Shown piece after piece: positions 1-6,130 of a stretch of 6,284 bases of DNA (positions are counted from its first letter, which is position 1; the number at the start of each line of letters is the position of its first letter). Source of the DNA: Cyanobacteriota bacterium (GTDB lineage: Bacteria; Cyanobacteriota; Cyanobacteriia; Phormidesmidales; Phormidesmidaceae). The position numbers and the translations under genes are program-made. Where the stretch lies: contig JAIXUR010000326.1 of the NCBI GenBank assembly GCA_027483425.1, forward strand, positions 1-6,284. The letters run 5' to 3'. The notes under the pieces were generated by a model, which saw only the letters and a list, made by a program, of their open reading frames with translations, searched no databases and was not told where the DNA came from.

Positions 1-75
1 CATGCCAGGCTGGGCCGCGAAGGCTGCCAGGGCGCTGCCAAATAGAATCGGGTGTAGTTTCATCAGTGGATTCAC
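1..75 (-). CDS. pilQ: PilQ-type secretin, N-terminal fragment (signal peptide only)
   Basis: Only the first 25 codons are present; the gene runs off the left edge. The visible peptide has one Lys followed by a hydrophobic, Ala-rich stretch (LHPILFGSALAAFAA), which reads as a Sec signal peptide. I chose the GTG at 75-73 because TGGAGGAG lies at 90-83 with a 9-nt spacer. The in-frame ATG at 63-61 has that site about 21 nt away, too far to use. The assignment to pilQ, the outer-membrane channel through which the pilus leaves the cell, comes from context: it follows pilM, pilN and pilO on the same strand, and cyanobacterial clusters are typically pilMNOQ without pilP. The fragment itself shows no secretin or AMIN domain. 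Another exported protein is possible but less likely. Confidence 0.65.
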   Translation of the reverse strand, partial: MNPLMKLHPILFGSALAAFAAQPGM

Positions 76-202
76 GGGTTCACTCCTCCATCACAGGGGC
101 GGCGGGGCCGCAGGGGTTTGATTGGTCTAGGCGGTGGTAGGTCAGGGCCACCGGGGCAGCAACTGAGCCGTTATTGAGAGAAAAGCTCCAAAACATTGGG
201 GG
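76..202 (-). other. pilO-pilQ intergenic spacer with pilQ ribosome binding site
   Basis: This 127-nt gap is the only sizeable one in the pil cluster and holds no reading frame worth calling. Next to pilQ it carries a strong Shine-Dalgarno sequence (GGAGG at 89-85, minus strand). Two short GC-rich inverted repeats are visible: GCGGC/GCCGC at 99-103 and 107-111 with a 3-nt loop, and CGGTGG/CCACCG at 132-137 and 148-153 with a 10-nt loop. Neither is followed by a T run on the minus strand, so they do not look like intrinsic terminators. They could be processing or stability elements that set pilQ expression relative to pilMNO. I saw no convincing -35/-10 pair. Read-through from pilO into pilQ is the simplest reading. 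Confidence 0.55.
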
Positions 203-1126
203 TTAACCGCCTGCAGGGGGGGCACCTTCGGCCGGGGGAGCACCTTCGGCTGGCACTTCACCCTCGGGCGCGGGCGGTGCGGGCGGCGGCGGCGCTACGC
301 TGGGGTCACCCACGGGAACCAACACCTCTAGGGTGAAGTCGGTGAGCAGCAGGCGGCTAATGCCCACGAGATCCTCTTCAGTCGCCCCTTCGGGGGGAGG
401 GGCAATGCTCTGCTGCATATCGCGAATAACCACCAGGGGCTCAAGGCGCTCGAGGTTGCGCATGATGCTCTGGGTCTGGGGAAACAGCGCCTGCATGGAC
501 ACACTAACGGTGTAGCGCTCTAGCTTGCCGTTGAGCTCGGGGGGGCCGTCGGCCAGCAACACCGACGGGCTGGGGGTAAAGCTCAGCAACTCTGAGTTGT
601 AGAGCATTTTTTGCAGCTGGGGGTTGCCCGAGAACACAGTCTTAACCCGCTGAATCTGCTCCCGGCTCAGACCCAAGGCCGCGAGTTGGGCATTGTCGAG
701 GCGGGCAGGGTCAGCCCGCAGCACATCGGCGATCGCAGCGTTGCTATTTTGAATTTGCTGGTTGATGTCGAGGAGGAGGGTGTCGAGGCTTTGGCCATTG
801 CCCAGCAGGCTGTAGATGCCAACTCGCTGCTCTATGACCGTATCCAGTTCAGCCTGAAGCGCCGCCCGATTGGCCAGGCTAGCCTGTTGCTGCGCGACCT
901 GGGCCTCTTTCTCAGCCACCTGAGCCTCGAGGGCGTTTTTTTGCTCCTGAACGGGCTGCACCACAAAGTTGTAGAGGGCAAAGGCTCCAATCAAGCCCAA
1001 GACAGCTAGGGCAATGCCCTGCACCTTGGGGGTCAGCTCAATCCCAAAGGCCGTGGGGTAGGTTGGCCCCACTTCCTCTAGGCCCCGATTCTCATCAGCG
1101 GGAAGGAAATCACCGGTCGCGGTCAT
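203..1126 (-). CDS. pilO: Type IV pilus inner-membrane alignment protein PilO
   Basis: A 307-residue protein of the type IV pilus alignment subcomplex. PilO pairs with PilN through the periplasm to link cytoplasmic PilM to the PilQ secretin. Visible layout: a cytoplasmic N-terminus of about 35 residues, one membrane helix at about 36-56 (VQGIALAVLGLIGAFALYNF), an Ala/Gln/Glu-rich coiled coil at about 57-102, then a periplasmic region to about 272 that should form the ferredoxin-like core. The end (274-307) is a Pro/Ala/Gly/Glu tail with repeated AEGAPP. At 307 residues it is much longer than proteobacterial PilO (about 200), due to the tail and to an insert near 138-180. The ATG at 1126 overlaps the pilN stop as ATGA, with AGGAG 7 nt upstream. 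The family call rests on topology and gene order more than on a sharp motif. Confidence 0.88.
   Translation of the reverse strand: MTATGDFLPADENRGLEEVGPTYPTAFGIELTPKVQGIALAVLGLIGAFALYNFVVQPVQEQKNALEAQVAEKEAQVAQQQASLANRAALQAELDTVIEQRVGIYSLLGNGQSLDTLLLDINQQIQNSNAAIADVLRADPARLDNAQLAALGLSREQIQRVKTVFSGNPQLQKMLYNSELLSFTPSPSVLLADGPPELNGKLERYTVSVSMQALFPQTQSIMRNLERLEPLVVIRDMQQSIAPPPEGATEEDLVGISRLLLTDFTLEVLVPVGDPSVAPPPPAPPAPEGEVPAEGAPPAEGAPPAGG
222..257 (-). repeat. 18-bp imperfect tandem repeat coding the PilO tail
   Basis: Two adjacent 18-nt units (222-239 and 240-257) both begin GCACCTTCGGC and differ mainly in their last bases. On the minus strand they encode the repeated Ala-Glu-Gly-Ala-Pro-Pro of the PilO C-terminus. 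The repeat keeps the frame (18 = 6 codons), so copy-number change would lengthen or shorten the tail without breaking the gene. Confidence 0.7.
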
Positions 1127-1899
1127 TGGATCACTCCTTTTTCTCTCAGGGCCCGGAGGCGCGTTACTAAACCGACAGTGCCCTGGCGCTCTAGTTCATC
1201 CACCAACTCCGATGCCGGGGTATTGGTAATATTGGCGGCGATCGTGTAGTCGATTAAAAAGTCAGGGTCGCCAACGGCGGTGCCTGGGCAGCGACCCTGG
1301 GTCTGGGGATCGAGCAGGGTCGGTTGTTGCTGCGCCTGGTTGATGGCGACCGACTGGGACTGCAGGAGGGGCGATCGCTGTAGTACCAGGGCAAAGTCGT
1401 TGATATCGTCGTAGGAGCAGGCCACCCCCGTAATACTGACGCCCCCCGATCGCGGCGGGGTAGCGGCGGGGTCGATCTCGGAGGTCGTCCCTTCGGTCTG
1501 GCTCAGACTCATAATCTGCACCCGGTTGGGGGTGCGAGTGCGAATATCGTTGAGCAGCGCTGACCAGGGCACAATCTCGTTAAACACCGCCGCAAAAGCA
1601 TTATTTTCAGCCTTCACCAGGTCAATTTGCCCCTGAATATCGCTGATTTCCTGGAGCTGGGTCTGGAGATTGGCAATTTCGCCGTCTAAGGCAACGCTGC
1701 GCGCCTGGAGGTTGTTAACTTGCCCACGGGTAACGGCCCAATAGCCCCCCACTAGGGCCAGGGGTACCAGCGCAGCGGCCAACCCCAGCAGCAGCGGACG
1801 GCGATCGCCGTCCGCTGCCCCACCCCCTCGGGCTCTAGGCCTGGCTTCAAAGACCCGAACTTCGCGGTCTTTCAGGAAATTAATATCGAGACTGTACAT
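1123..1899 (-). CDS. pilN: Type IV pilus inner-membrane alignment protein PilN
   Basis: A 258-residue bitopic membrane protein that anchors PilM to the inner membrane and dimerises with PilO. The first residues, MYSLDINFLKDRE, match the position and character of the conserved PilN tail (INLL-type) that inserts into a groove of PilM. A basic, Gly/Arg-rich linker (about 14-34) precedes one membrane helix at about 36-57. Next come a coiled coil (about 58-100, QARSVALDGEIANLQTQLQE) and a periplasmic domain (about 105-225) expected to be ferredoxin-like. Two cysteines, C161 and C204, lie in the periplasmic part and could pair. It is longer than proteobacterial PilN (about 180-200). The ATG at 1899 is 2 nt after the pilM stop. 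Its Shine-Dalgarno, GGAGG at 1911-1907 with a 7-nt spacer, lies inside the end of pilM, so translation is probably coupled. Confidence 0.9.
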   Translation of the reverse strand: MYSLDINFLKDREVRVFEARPRARGGGAADGDRRPLLLGLAAALVPLALVGGYWAVTRGQVNNLQARSVALDGEIANLQTQLQEISDIQGQIDLVKAENNAFAAVFNEIVPWSALLNDIRTRTPNRVQIMSLSQTEGTTSEIDPAATPPRSGGVSITGVACSYDDINDFALVLQRSPLLQSQSVAINQAQQQPTLLDPQTQGRCPGTAVGDPDFLIDYTIAANITNTPASELVDELERQGTVGLVTRLRALREKGVIQ

Positions 1900-1901
1900 G
1901 G

Positions 1902-3002
1902 CTACACCTCCCTCAGACCAAGACCGATGACCGTCGCCAACCCAGGCCGCTGGGACTCAGGAATGTCCTCAGCTACATCTAGGGATAGGGCTGAAATGGG
2001 GTCAATCTGGCTGGCGGGCAAGCTGAGCCGCTGGGCCAGAAACTCATCCAGCTGACCGATCGACGCCCCCGGCCCCGCCAGCAAGAGCTGGGCCACTTCC
2101 ATGTTTTCACCCTGATTGAGGTAGAAGTCGATGGAACGACGCAGCTCATCCGACAGCTCCCCCAACACCCGCAGCATAGCGGTGGTACCGGGGTTAGTGT
2201 TGCCCATCTGGGGCGCTCCCACGGTATCCATGGTTTGAATGGGAACGGTCATGCCCTGGAGCAGCTCAGTATTGCGGGAGGGCGGCAGGTTCATAGCGCG
2301 GCTCAGGGCGCTTTGAATTTGAAAGGTGCCAATGGGCACGGTGCGCGAAAAGTGCGGCACCCCGTCAACCACAATGGAAATCTCGGTATTCTCAAACTCA
2401 ATGTCGACGACGGCGGCGGCCTCCTGGGGGGTAAACTGCCGGAGCTGTTCGCGAATGGTGCGAATCAGGGCAAAACTGGAGGTCTCTAGCACATTGAGCA
2501 TGAGCCCCGCCTGCTGAAACACTTCAATGTAGGGGTCAGTGAGGTCTTTCCGCACCGCGACCAGCAGCACGCGTACTTTCTCAATGCCGTCCTCATCGAC
2601 AAAGTAGTCGAGCTTTTGGTAATCGACATCGGCCTCTTCCCGGGGGAAGGGTAGGTAGAGGCTGGCCTCCTGGTTAAGCACCATTTCCCGCAGTTCGTTG
2701 TCGTCCAGCTCGGCGGGCACCGGTATGACGCGGGTAATGGCTCGCCCCGGAATGGCCGTAGTCGCCTGTTTGACCTTGATTTTGCTTTCGGTCAGCACGG
2801 TCTGAATGGCGTCGGCCATGGCGGCGCTGTCTAAAATCTGCCCTTCTTCGTAGACGCCTTCGGGCAGCTCCACCGACGCCAGGGCTTCTAACTTGAGACT
2901 AGTTCCCTGCTTTTTTAGGTGGGCCAAGTTGACTTTCTCGGGGGTGAGCTCAATGCCAACTCCTCGAGGTTTACGACTAAAAATAGCTTTGAGACTATCC
3001 AC
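1902..3002 (-). CDS. pilM: Type IV pilus actin-like assembly protein PilM
   Basis: A 366-residue cytoplasmic protein of the actin/FtsA-like ATPase fold (PilM family), the inner face of the pilus alignment complex. Visible marks: a phosphate-1-type strand at 14-29 (GVGIELTPEKVNLAHL), the conserved RVIPVP region at 91-96, a phosphate-2-type strand at 197-212 where D200 is followed by IEFENTEISIV instead of the usual DIG pattern, the SRTVPIG segment at 219-225, an adenosine-type loop LLLAGPGASIGQLDEFL at 306-322, and the closing GLGLREV. I chose the GTG at 3002 because the protein then begins MDSLKAIFSRKPRGVGIEL, the form expected for this family. The frame is open further upstream to a TTG at 3050, but the 16 extra residues look non-coding. 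No strong ribosome binding site precedes the GTG. It is the first gene of pilMNOQ. Confidence 0.9.
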   Translation of the reverse strand: MDSLKAIFSRKPRGVGIELTPEKVNLAHLKKQGTSLKLEALASVELPEGVYEEGQILDSAAMADAIQTVLTESKIKVKQATTAIPGRAITRVIPVPAELDDNELREMVLNQEASLYLPFPREEADVDYQKLDYFVDEDGIEKVRVLLVAVRKDLTDPYIEVFQQAGLMLNVLETSSFALIRTIREQLRQFTPQEAAAVVDIEFENTEISIVVDGVPHFSRTVPIGTFQIQSALSRAMNLPPSRNTELLQGMTVPIQTMDTVGAPQMGNTNPGTTAMLRVLGELSDELRRSIDFYLNQGENMEVAQLLLAGPGASIGQLDEFLAQRLSLPASQIDPISALSLDVAEDIPESQRPGLATVIGLGLREV

Positions 3003-3051
3003 GGCAGTATCCGAAAAACAGGTTGCTAACCGAAAAACCCGCCTGGCCAAA

Positions 3052-3057
3052 ATGATA
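3052..3057 (-). promoter_or_regulatory. pilM: Candidate -10 element for the pilM operon
   Basis: On the minus strand the hexamer TATCAT (5 of 6 matches to TATAAT) lies about 50 nt upstream of the GTG at 3002. A transcript starting some 7 nt downstream, near 3044, would have a leader of about 40 nt. It would also exclude the TTG at 3050 as the start codon. I see no good -35 hexamer 16-18 nt upstream, so this may need an activator or may be chance. Confidence 0.25.
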
Positions 3058-3252
3058 CCTAGGCAGACCCAAACAGACCGGCTGCCCTCCCAAACGCGCC
3101 CTAACCTAGGCGCTCAGTGGAGATCAGGTAGTCCAGCAATCACCCCAAGGGGAAAAGTGCTAACGAATGGTACACAATTTAATTCAGAATTTCCACTTTT
3201 CTTGTTTAAGAGGTAGAAAAGACTCGTTTCTCTTCCCAGGCACCCGACGGTT

Positions 3253-3273
3253 TCACCGCTGCTCCTGCGGTGA
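3253..3273 (+). other. Hairpin in the purT upstream region
   Basis: TCACCGC (3253-3259) pairs perfectly with GCGGTGA (3267-3273) around a 7-nt loop, and two G-T wobbles can extend the stem outward. It lies about 120 nt before the purT ATG. No T run follows on either strand, so it is not an intrinsic terminator. It could be a leader-RNA stem for purT or, read on the minus strand, part of a long pilM leader. I do not recognise a known riboswitch class. Confidence 0.4.
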
Positions 3274-3395
3274 GGCCAACCCAACTATGATTCGGCATCA
3301 CCAGCGATATTACCCACAATTCTGAAAAGTGGGCACTTAATTTTGAGAAAATATGACTTTACTGCCGTATTTCTTTTCGACTGGAGTAACTGGCT

Positions 3396-4604
3396 ATGAC
3401 CACCCCTCTGCTGCCCCTGGGCACCCCGCACCACGATGAGGCCCGGCGACTGCTGCTGCTCGGGGCAGGAGAACTGGGCCGGGAGGTGGCTCTGGAGGCG
3501 ATCCGCCTGGGGCTAGAGGTGGTTGCCGTTGACCGCTACGATCGCGCCCCGGCCATGGCAGTGGCCCATCGCCACCACGTCATCGATATGTTGGATGGCG
3601 ATCAACTGCGGCGGGTGGTAGAGCAGGAGCGCCCCAGTTTAATTGTGCCGGAGGTGGAGGCGATCGCCACCGATACCCTGGTCACCCTAGAGGCTGAGGG
3701 GTGGCGCGTTATTCCCACGGCGCGGGCGACCCAGCTCACCATGAACCGGGAGGGCATTCGGCGGCTGGCGGCGGACGAGTTGGGCCTCAAGACCTCGCCC
3801 TTCCGTTTTGCCGGTACCGACGCAGAGTATCTGGCCGCCATCGAGACGATCGGCCTACCCTGCGTGGTAAAGCCGATCATGAGTTCGTCGGGCAAGGGCC
3901 AGAGTACGGTGCGCCAGGAATCTGATGTGTGGCCCGCGTGGACCTATGCGCGGGCGGCGGCCCGGGGCAAGAGCGATCGCGTCATTGTCGAAGGGTTTGT
4001 GCCCTTTGACACCGAGATCACCCTGCTGACGGTGCGGGCCATCGATGGCACCCACTTTTGCCCGCCCATTGGCCACCGCCAGGAGGCGGGCGACTACCGC
4101 GAGTCGTGGCAGCCCTGCGCACTGCACCCCGACACCCTGGAAGCCTGCCAGGCGATGGCCAAGGCCGTGACCGATGCCCTGGGGGGATGGGGGTTGTTCG
4201 GGGTGGAGCTGTTTATTGCTGGGGCACCCGACCAGCCCCAGACCGTTTACTTCAGTGAGGTCAGCCCCCGCCCCCACGATACCGGCATGGTCACCCTGGT
4301 TAGCCAGAGCAGCTCTGAGTTTGAGCTCCACGTGCGGGCGATTATGGGCCTGCCCCTGGGCGAGATTACCCTGGTGCAGCCGGGGGCGTCAGCGGTGATT
4401 TTGGCCCCAGGGGCCAGCGATCGCCCCCGCTACGCTGGTTTAGACCAGGCTCTGCAAGTACCCACCAGCAAGGTATACCTATTCGGTAAGCCCACCGCCC
4501 ACCCCAACCGCCGCATGGGGGTAGCCCTGGCCCTGGGAGATACCGTGGAGGAAGCGAGGGCCAGGGCGATCGCCTGCGCCAAGCAGGTGCAGGTGATGCT
4601 CTGA
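3396..4604 (+). CDS. purT: Formate-dependent phosphoribosylglycinamide formyltransferase PurT
   Basis: An ATP-grasp enzyme of 402 residues (E. coli PurT has 392). It makes formyl-GAR from GAR, formate and ATP in the third step of purine synthesis, without needing 10-formyl-THF. Similarity to E. coli PurT is high along the whole length, and the ligand residues are present: GELG with E26-L27 and E86 for GAR; R118, K159, SSGKGQ 164-169, EGFV 199-202 and E207 for ATP; E271 and E288 for Mg2+; D295, K365 and R372-R373 for GAR phosphate and glycinamide. The block SEVSPRPHDTGMVTL (287-301) is the family signature. A roughly 5-residue insert (AGAPDQPQTV) sits before E288. The N-terminus is about 4 residues longer than in E. 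coli. The ATG at 3396 has GGAG at 3383-3386 with a 9-nt spacer. It is probably transcribed alone, divergently from pilM; the next gene is 150 nt away. Confidence 0.97.
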   Translation: MTTPLLPLGTPHHDEARRLLLLGAGELGREVALEAIRLGLEVVAVDRYDRAPAMAVAHRHHVIDMLDGDQLRRVVEQERPSLIVPEVEAIATDTLVTLEAEGWRVIPTARATQLTMNREGIRRLAADELGLKTSPFRFAGTDAEYLAAIETIGLPCVVKPIMSSSGKGQSTVRQESDVWPAWTYARAAARGKSDRVIVEGFVPFDTEITLLTVRAIDGTHFCPPIGHRQEAGDYRESWQPCALHPDTLEACQAMAKAVTDALGGWGLFGVELFIAGAPDQPQTVYFSEVSPRPHDTGMVTLVSQSSSEFELHVRAIMGLPLGEITLVQPGASAVILAPGASDRPRYAGLDQALQVPTSKVYLFGKPTAHPNRRMGVALALGDTVEEARARAIACAKQVQVML

Positions 4605-4624
4605 TGGGCTTGACCCACCATGAT

Positions 4625-4668
4625 CGCCCACCCACTAACCGCTCACCTACTAACCGCCCACCCATAAC
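4625..4668 (+). repeat. 15-bp short tandem repeat, three units
   Basis: Three adjacent units follow the purT stop: 4625-4639 (CGCCCACCCACTAAC), 4640-4654 (CGCTCACCTACTAAC) and 4655-4668 (CGCCCACCCATAAC, one base short). A decayed start of a fourth unit (CGCAC) follows at 4669. The units keep the core CRCYCACC-AYTAAC-like pattern with only two substitutions and one deletion. The strand is strongly C/A-rich, with almost no G. Such intergenic short repeats are common in cyanobacterial genomes. No function is implied by the sequence. Confidence 0.8.
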
Positions 4669-4692
4669 CGCACAAATTAAGCGAGAATAAAC

Positions 4693-4707
4693 GACCGTAA
4701 TGCGGTC
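4693..4707. repeat. Small inverted repeat upstream of the binding-protein gene
   Basis: GACCG (4693-4697) and CGGTC (4703-4707) flank the 5-nt spacer TAATG, about 50 nt before the ATG at 4755. The AT-rich stretch just upstream (AGAATAAA, about 4684-4691) could hold a -10. The repeat could therefore be an operator or a small leader hairpin. The arms are short, and chance is a fair alternative. Confidence 0.35.
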
Positions 4708-4754
4708 TACCCACGTAACGTCGTCGGAGCCTGCCCCCTACCCCTGGAAACACC

Positions 4755-6038
4755 ATGAGACTACGCCCCTACACCCGCTTTGGTCTATTTACCCTGGTGG
4801 GGCTGATGATGAGCTGGTTGGTAGCTTGCGGCGGCGGGCAGCCCAGCGCCACGGCCCCCGCCGCCGATGGCCGCCAGGAAATCGAGTTTTGGACTATGCA
4901 GCTCCAGCCCGACTTTACCGACTACTTCAATGGTCTGATTGCCGACTACGAGACCCAAAACCCCACCGTCACCGTGCGCTGGGTCGATGTGCCCTGGGCC
5001 GATATGCAGAGCAAAATTCTCACCGCTGTCACCGCCGGTACCGCCCCCGACGTGGTCAATCTCAACCCCGACTTTGCGGCCCAGCTAGCTGGCCGTAAGG
5101 CCTGGCTACCCCTGGATGGCAAGATCTCCGAGGCCGACAAGCAGGTGTACCTGCCCAACATTTGGCAGGCCAACACCCTCAACGGCCAGAGCTTTGGCAT
5201 TCCCTGGTATTTGACCACCAACGTCACCCTCCACAACCAGGCGCTGCTAAAGGCCGCCGGGGTGGCTCCACCCACCACCTACGCGGAGCTGGCCAAGGTC
5301 GCCCGCCAGGTCAAAGAAAAAACCGGCAAATACGCCTACTTCACCACCTTTGTACCCGAAGATTCTGCCGATGTGATGCAGTCCTTTGTCCAGATGGGGG
5401 TCGATTTAGTGGATGACCAGGGCCAGGCCGCCTTTGACACCCCGGCGGGCCGAGCGGTATTCCAGTACTGGACCGATCTCTACCAGCAGGAGCTCTTGCC
5501 CCAGGAGGTGCTCACCCAGGGCCATCGCCGCGCGATCGAGCTATACCAAGCCGGGGAAGTGGCGTTGCTGTCCACGGGGGCCGAATTTTTTCCCACCATT
5601 GAGGCCAATGCCCCAGACATTGCCGCCGTTACCGGCACTGGCCCCCAGATCACCGGCGACACCGACAAAATCAACGTCGCCGTCATGAACCTGGTGATTC
5701 CAGCCGCCACGGATGTGCCCGATGCCGCCCTTGCGTTTGCCCTCTACCTCACCAACGATGCCAACCAGCTCAGCTTTGCCAAAGCCGCCAACGTACTGCC
5801 CTCCGCCGCCGGGGCACTCCAAGATAGCTACTTCAAAGCCAAGGGCACCCAAGGGGTCGAACAGGCTCGCTCCATCAGCGCGGCCCAAATGAACCAGGCC
5901 CAGGTGCTAATTCCGGCGATGGATGGGGTCAAAGAACTCCAGGCGATTCTCTACGACAACCTGCAAGCTACCATGCTGGGCCAAAAGACGGTGGATGAAG
6001 CGGTGAGCGATGCCGCCGCCGCCTGGAATGGGCGATAG
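4755..6038 (+). CDS. ABC importer solute-binding lipoprotein, family 1 (probable sugar)
   Basis: A 427-residue extracytoplasmic solute-binding protein of the SBP_bac_1 (maltose-binding-like) family. Residues 1-25 form a lipoprotein signal peptide: basic start (R2, R4, R8), hydrophobic core, and lipobox LVAC at 22-25, so C25 should be acylated and the protein tethered to a membrane in the periplasm. A short Gly/Ala/Pro linker leads to the first beta strand IEFWTMQ (43-49). Family landmarks follow: AGTAPDVVNLNPDFAAQLA (94-112), LNGQSFGIPWY (142-152) and the late FALYLTNDANQLSFAK region (328-343). Trp/Tyr residues such as W46, W81, W151 and Y152 fit a carbohydrate cleft, but the ligand cannot be named. 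The ATG at 4755 has only a weak GGAAA 4 nt upstream, yet the signal peptide fixes this start. No permease or ATPase gene follows within 246 nt, so its transporter partners are not shown here. Confidence 0.9.
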   Translation: MRLRPYTRFGLFTLVGLMMSWLVACGGGQPSATAPAADGRQEIEFWTMQLQPDFTDYFNGLIADYETQNPTVTVRWVDVPWADMQSKILTAVTAGTAPDVVNLNPDFAAQLAGRKAWLPLDGKISEADKQVYLPNIWQANTLNGQSFGIPWYLTTNVTLHNQALLKAAGVAPPTTYAELAKVARQVKEKTGKYAYFTTFVPEDSADVMQSFVQMGVDLVDDQGQAAFDTPAGRAVFQYWTDLYQQELLPQEVLTQGHRRAIELYQAGEVALLSTGAEFFPTIEANAPDIAAVTGTGPQITGDTDKINVAVMNLVIPAATDVPDAALAFALYLTNDANQLSFAKAANVLPSAAGALQDSYFKAKGTQGVEQARSISAAQMNQAQVLIPAMDGVKELQAILYDNLQATMLGQKTVDEAVSDAAAAWNGR

Positions 6039-6130
6039 CCTAGGCAGCCGGACAATAGGTCGTCTAAGGGCACCTGCTGGGATAATCAGAGCAATTCTGG
6101 TAGCGAGAATATCGGGGAATTGTGATGCTT

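Larger units (their letters stand above)
3003..3395. other. Divergent pilM/purT intergenic region
   Basis: No gene is seen in these 393 nt, which separate pilM (minus) from purT (plus). The part near pilM is GC-rich, while about 3160-3235 and 3305-3375 are clearly AT-rich, as expected for promoter DNA. GAAAAGTG occurs three times: 3152-3159 (+), 3194-3201 (-) and 3324-3331 (+). The last two copies extend to a 9-bp inverted pair, CCACTTTTC 3193-3201 and GAAAAGTGG 3324-3332. The third copy overlaps AAGTG-GG-CACTT (3327-3338), an operator-like inverted repeat. CCCC-AA-GGGG lies at 3143-3152. On the purT side TTGAGA (3343-3348) could be a -35, but the TATTTC-type sequence 19 nt downstream is a poor -10. 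A tiny frame at 3287-3325 (12 codons plus stop) has no ribosome binding site and is not called. Confidence 0.5.
729..4573. repeat. HIP1 octamers (GCGATCGC), seven dispersed copies
   Basis: Exact GCGATCGC occurs at 729-736, 1371-1378, 1801-1808, 3660-3667, 3973-3980, 4417-4424 and 4566-4573. All seven are inside coding regions: one in pilO, two in pilN, four in purT, none in pilM or the binding-protein gene. At this base composition well under one copy would be expected by chance in a window of this size. HIP1 over-representation is a known cyanobacterial genome signature and is the main evidence for the host group. Confidence 0.9.

Noticed and set aside
611..1009. A 132-residue plus-strand open frame opposite pilO
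   Set aside because: It lies wholly antisense to the well-supported pilO coding region, has no ribosome binding site or recognisable product, and is the kind of long shadow frame that GC-rich genes produce.
3152..3176. A possible NtcA site (GTA-N8-TAC type) around GTGCTAACGAATGGTAC
   Set aside because: The half-sites are GTG and TAC with 11 nt between, so both the sequence and the spacing are wrong.
2893..3216. A 107-residue plus-strand frame spanning the pilM start and the intergenic region
   Set aside because: Half of it is antisense to pilM, there is no ribosome binding site at its start, and the rest runs through AT-rich promoter-like DNA.
3221..3280. Cobalamin-riboswitch-like fragments on the minus strand (GGTGAAACC, GGGTGCC, GGGAAG)
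   Set aside because: The elements are in the wrong order for a cobalamin riboswitch, the B12-box and core GCCCCCGC-type segment are missing, and neither neighbour is a B12 gene.
3287..3325. A 12-codon frame (MIRHHQRYYPQF) upstream of purT as a possible leader peptide
   Set aside because: No Shine-Dalgarno sequence precedes it and no regulatory codon run or attenuator follows. A frame this short is expected by chance.
3855..4331. A 158-residue minus-strand open frame opposite purT
   Set aside because: It mirrors purT, whose reading frame is fixed by full-length family similarity. The antisense product is a low-complexity Gly/Ala/His-rich shadow.
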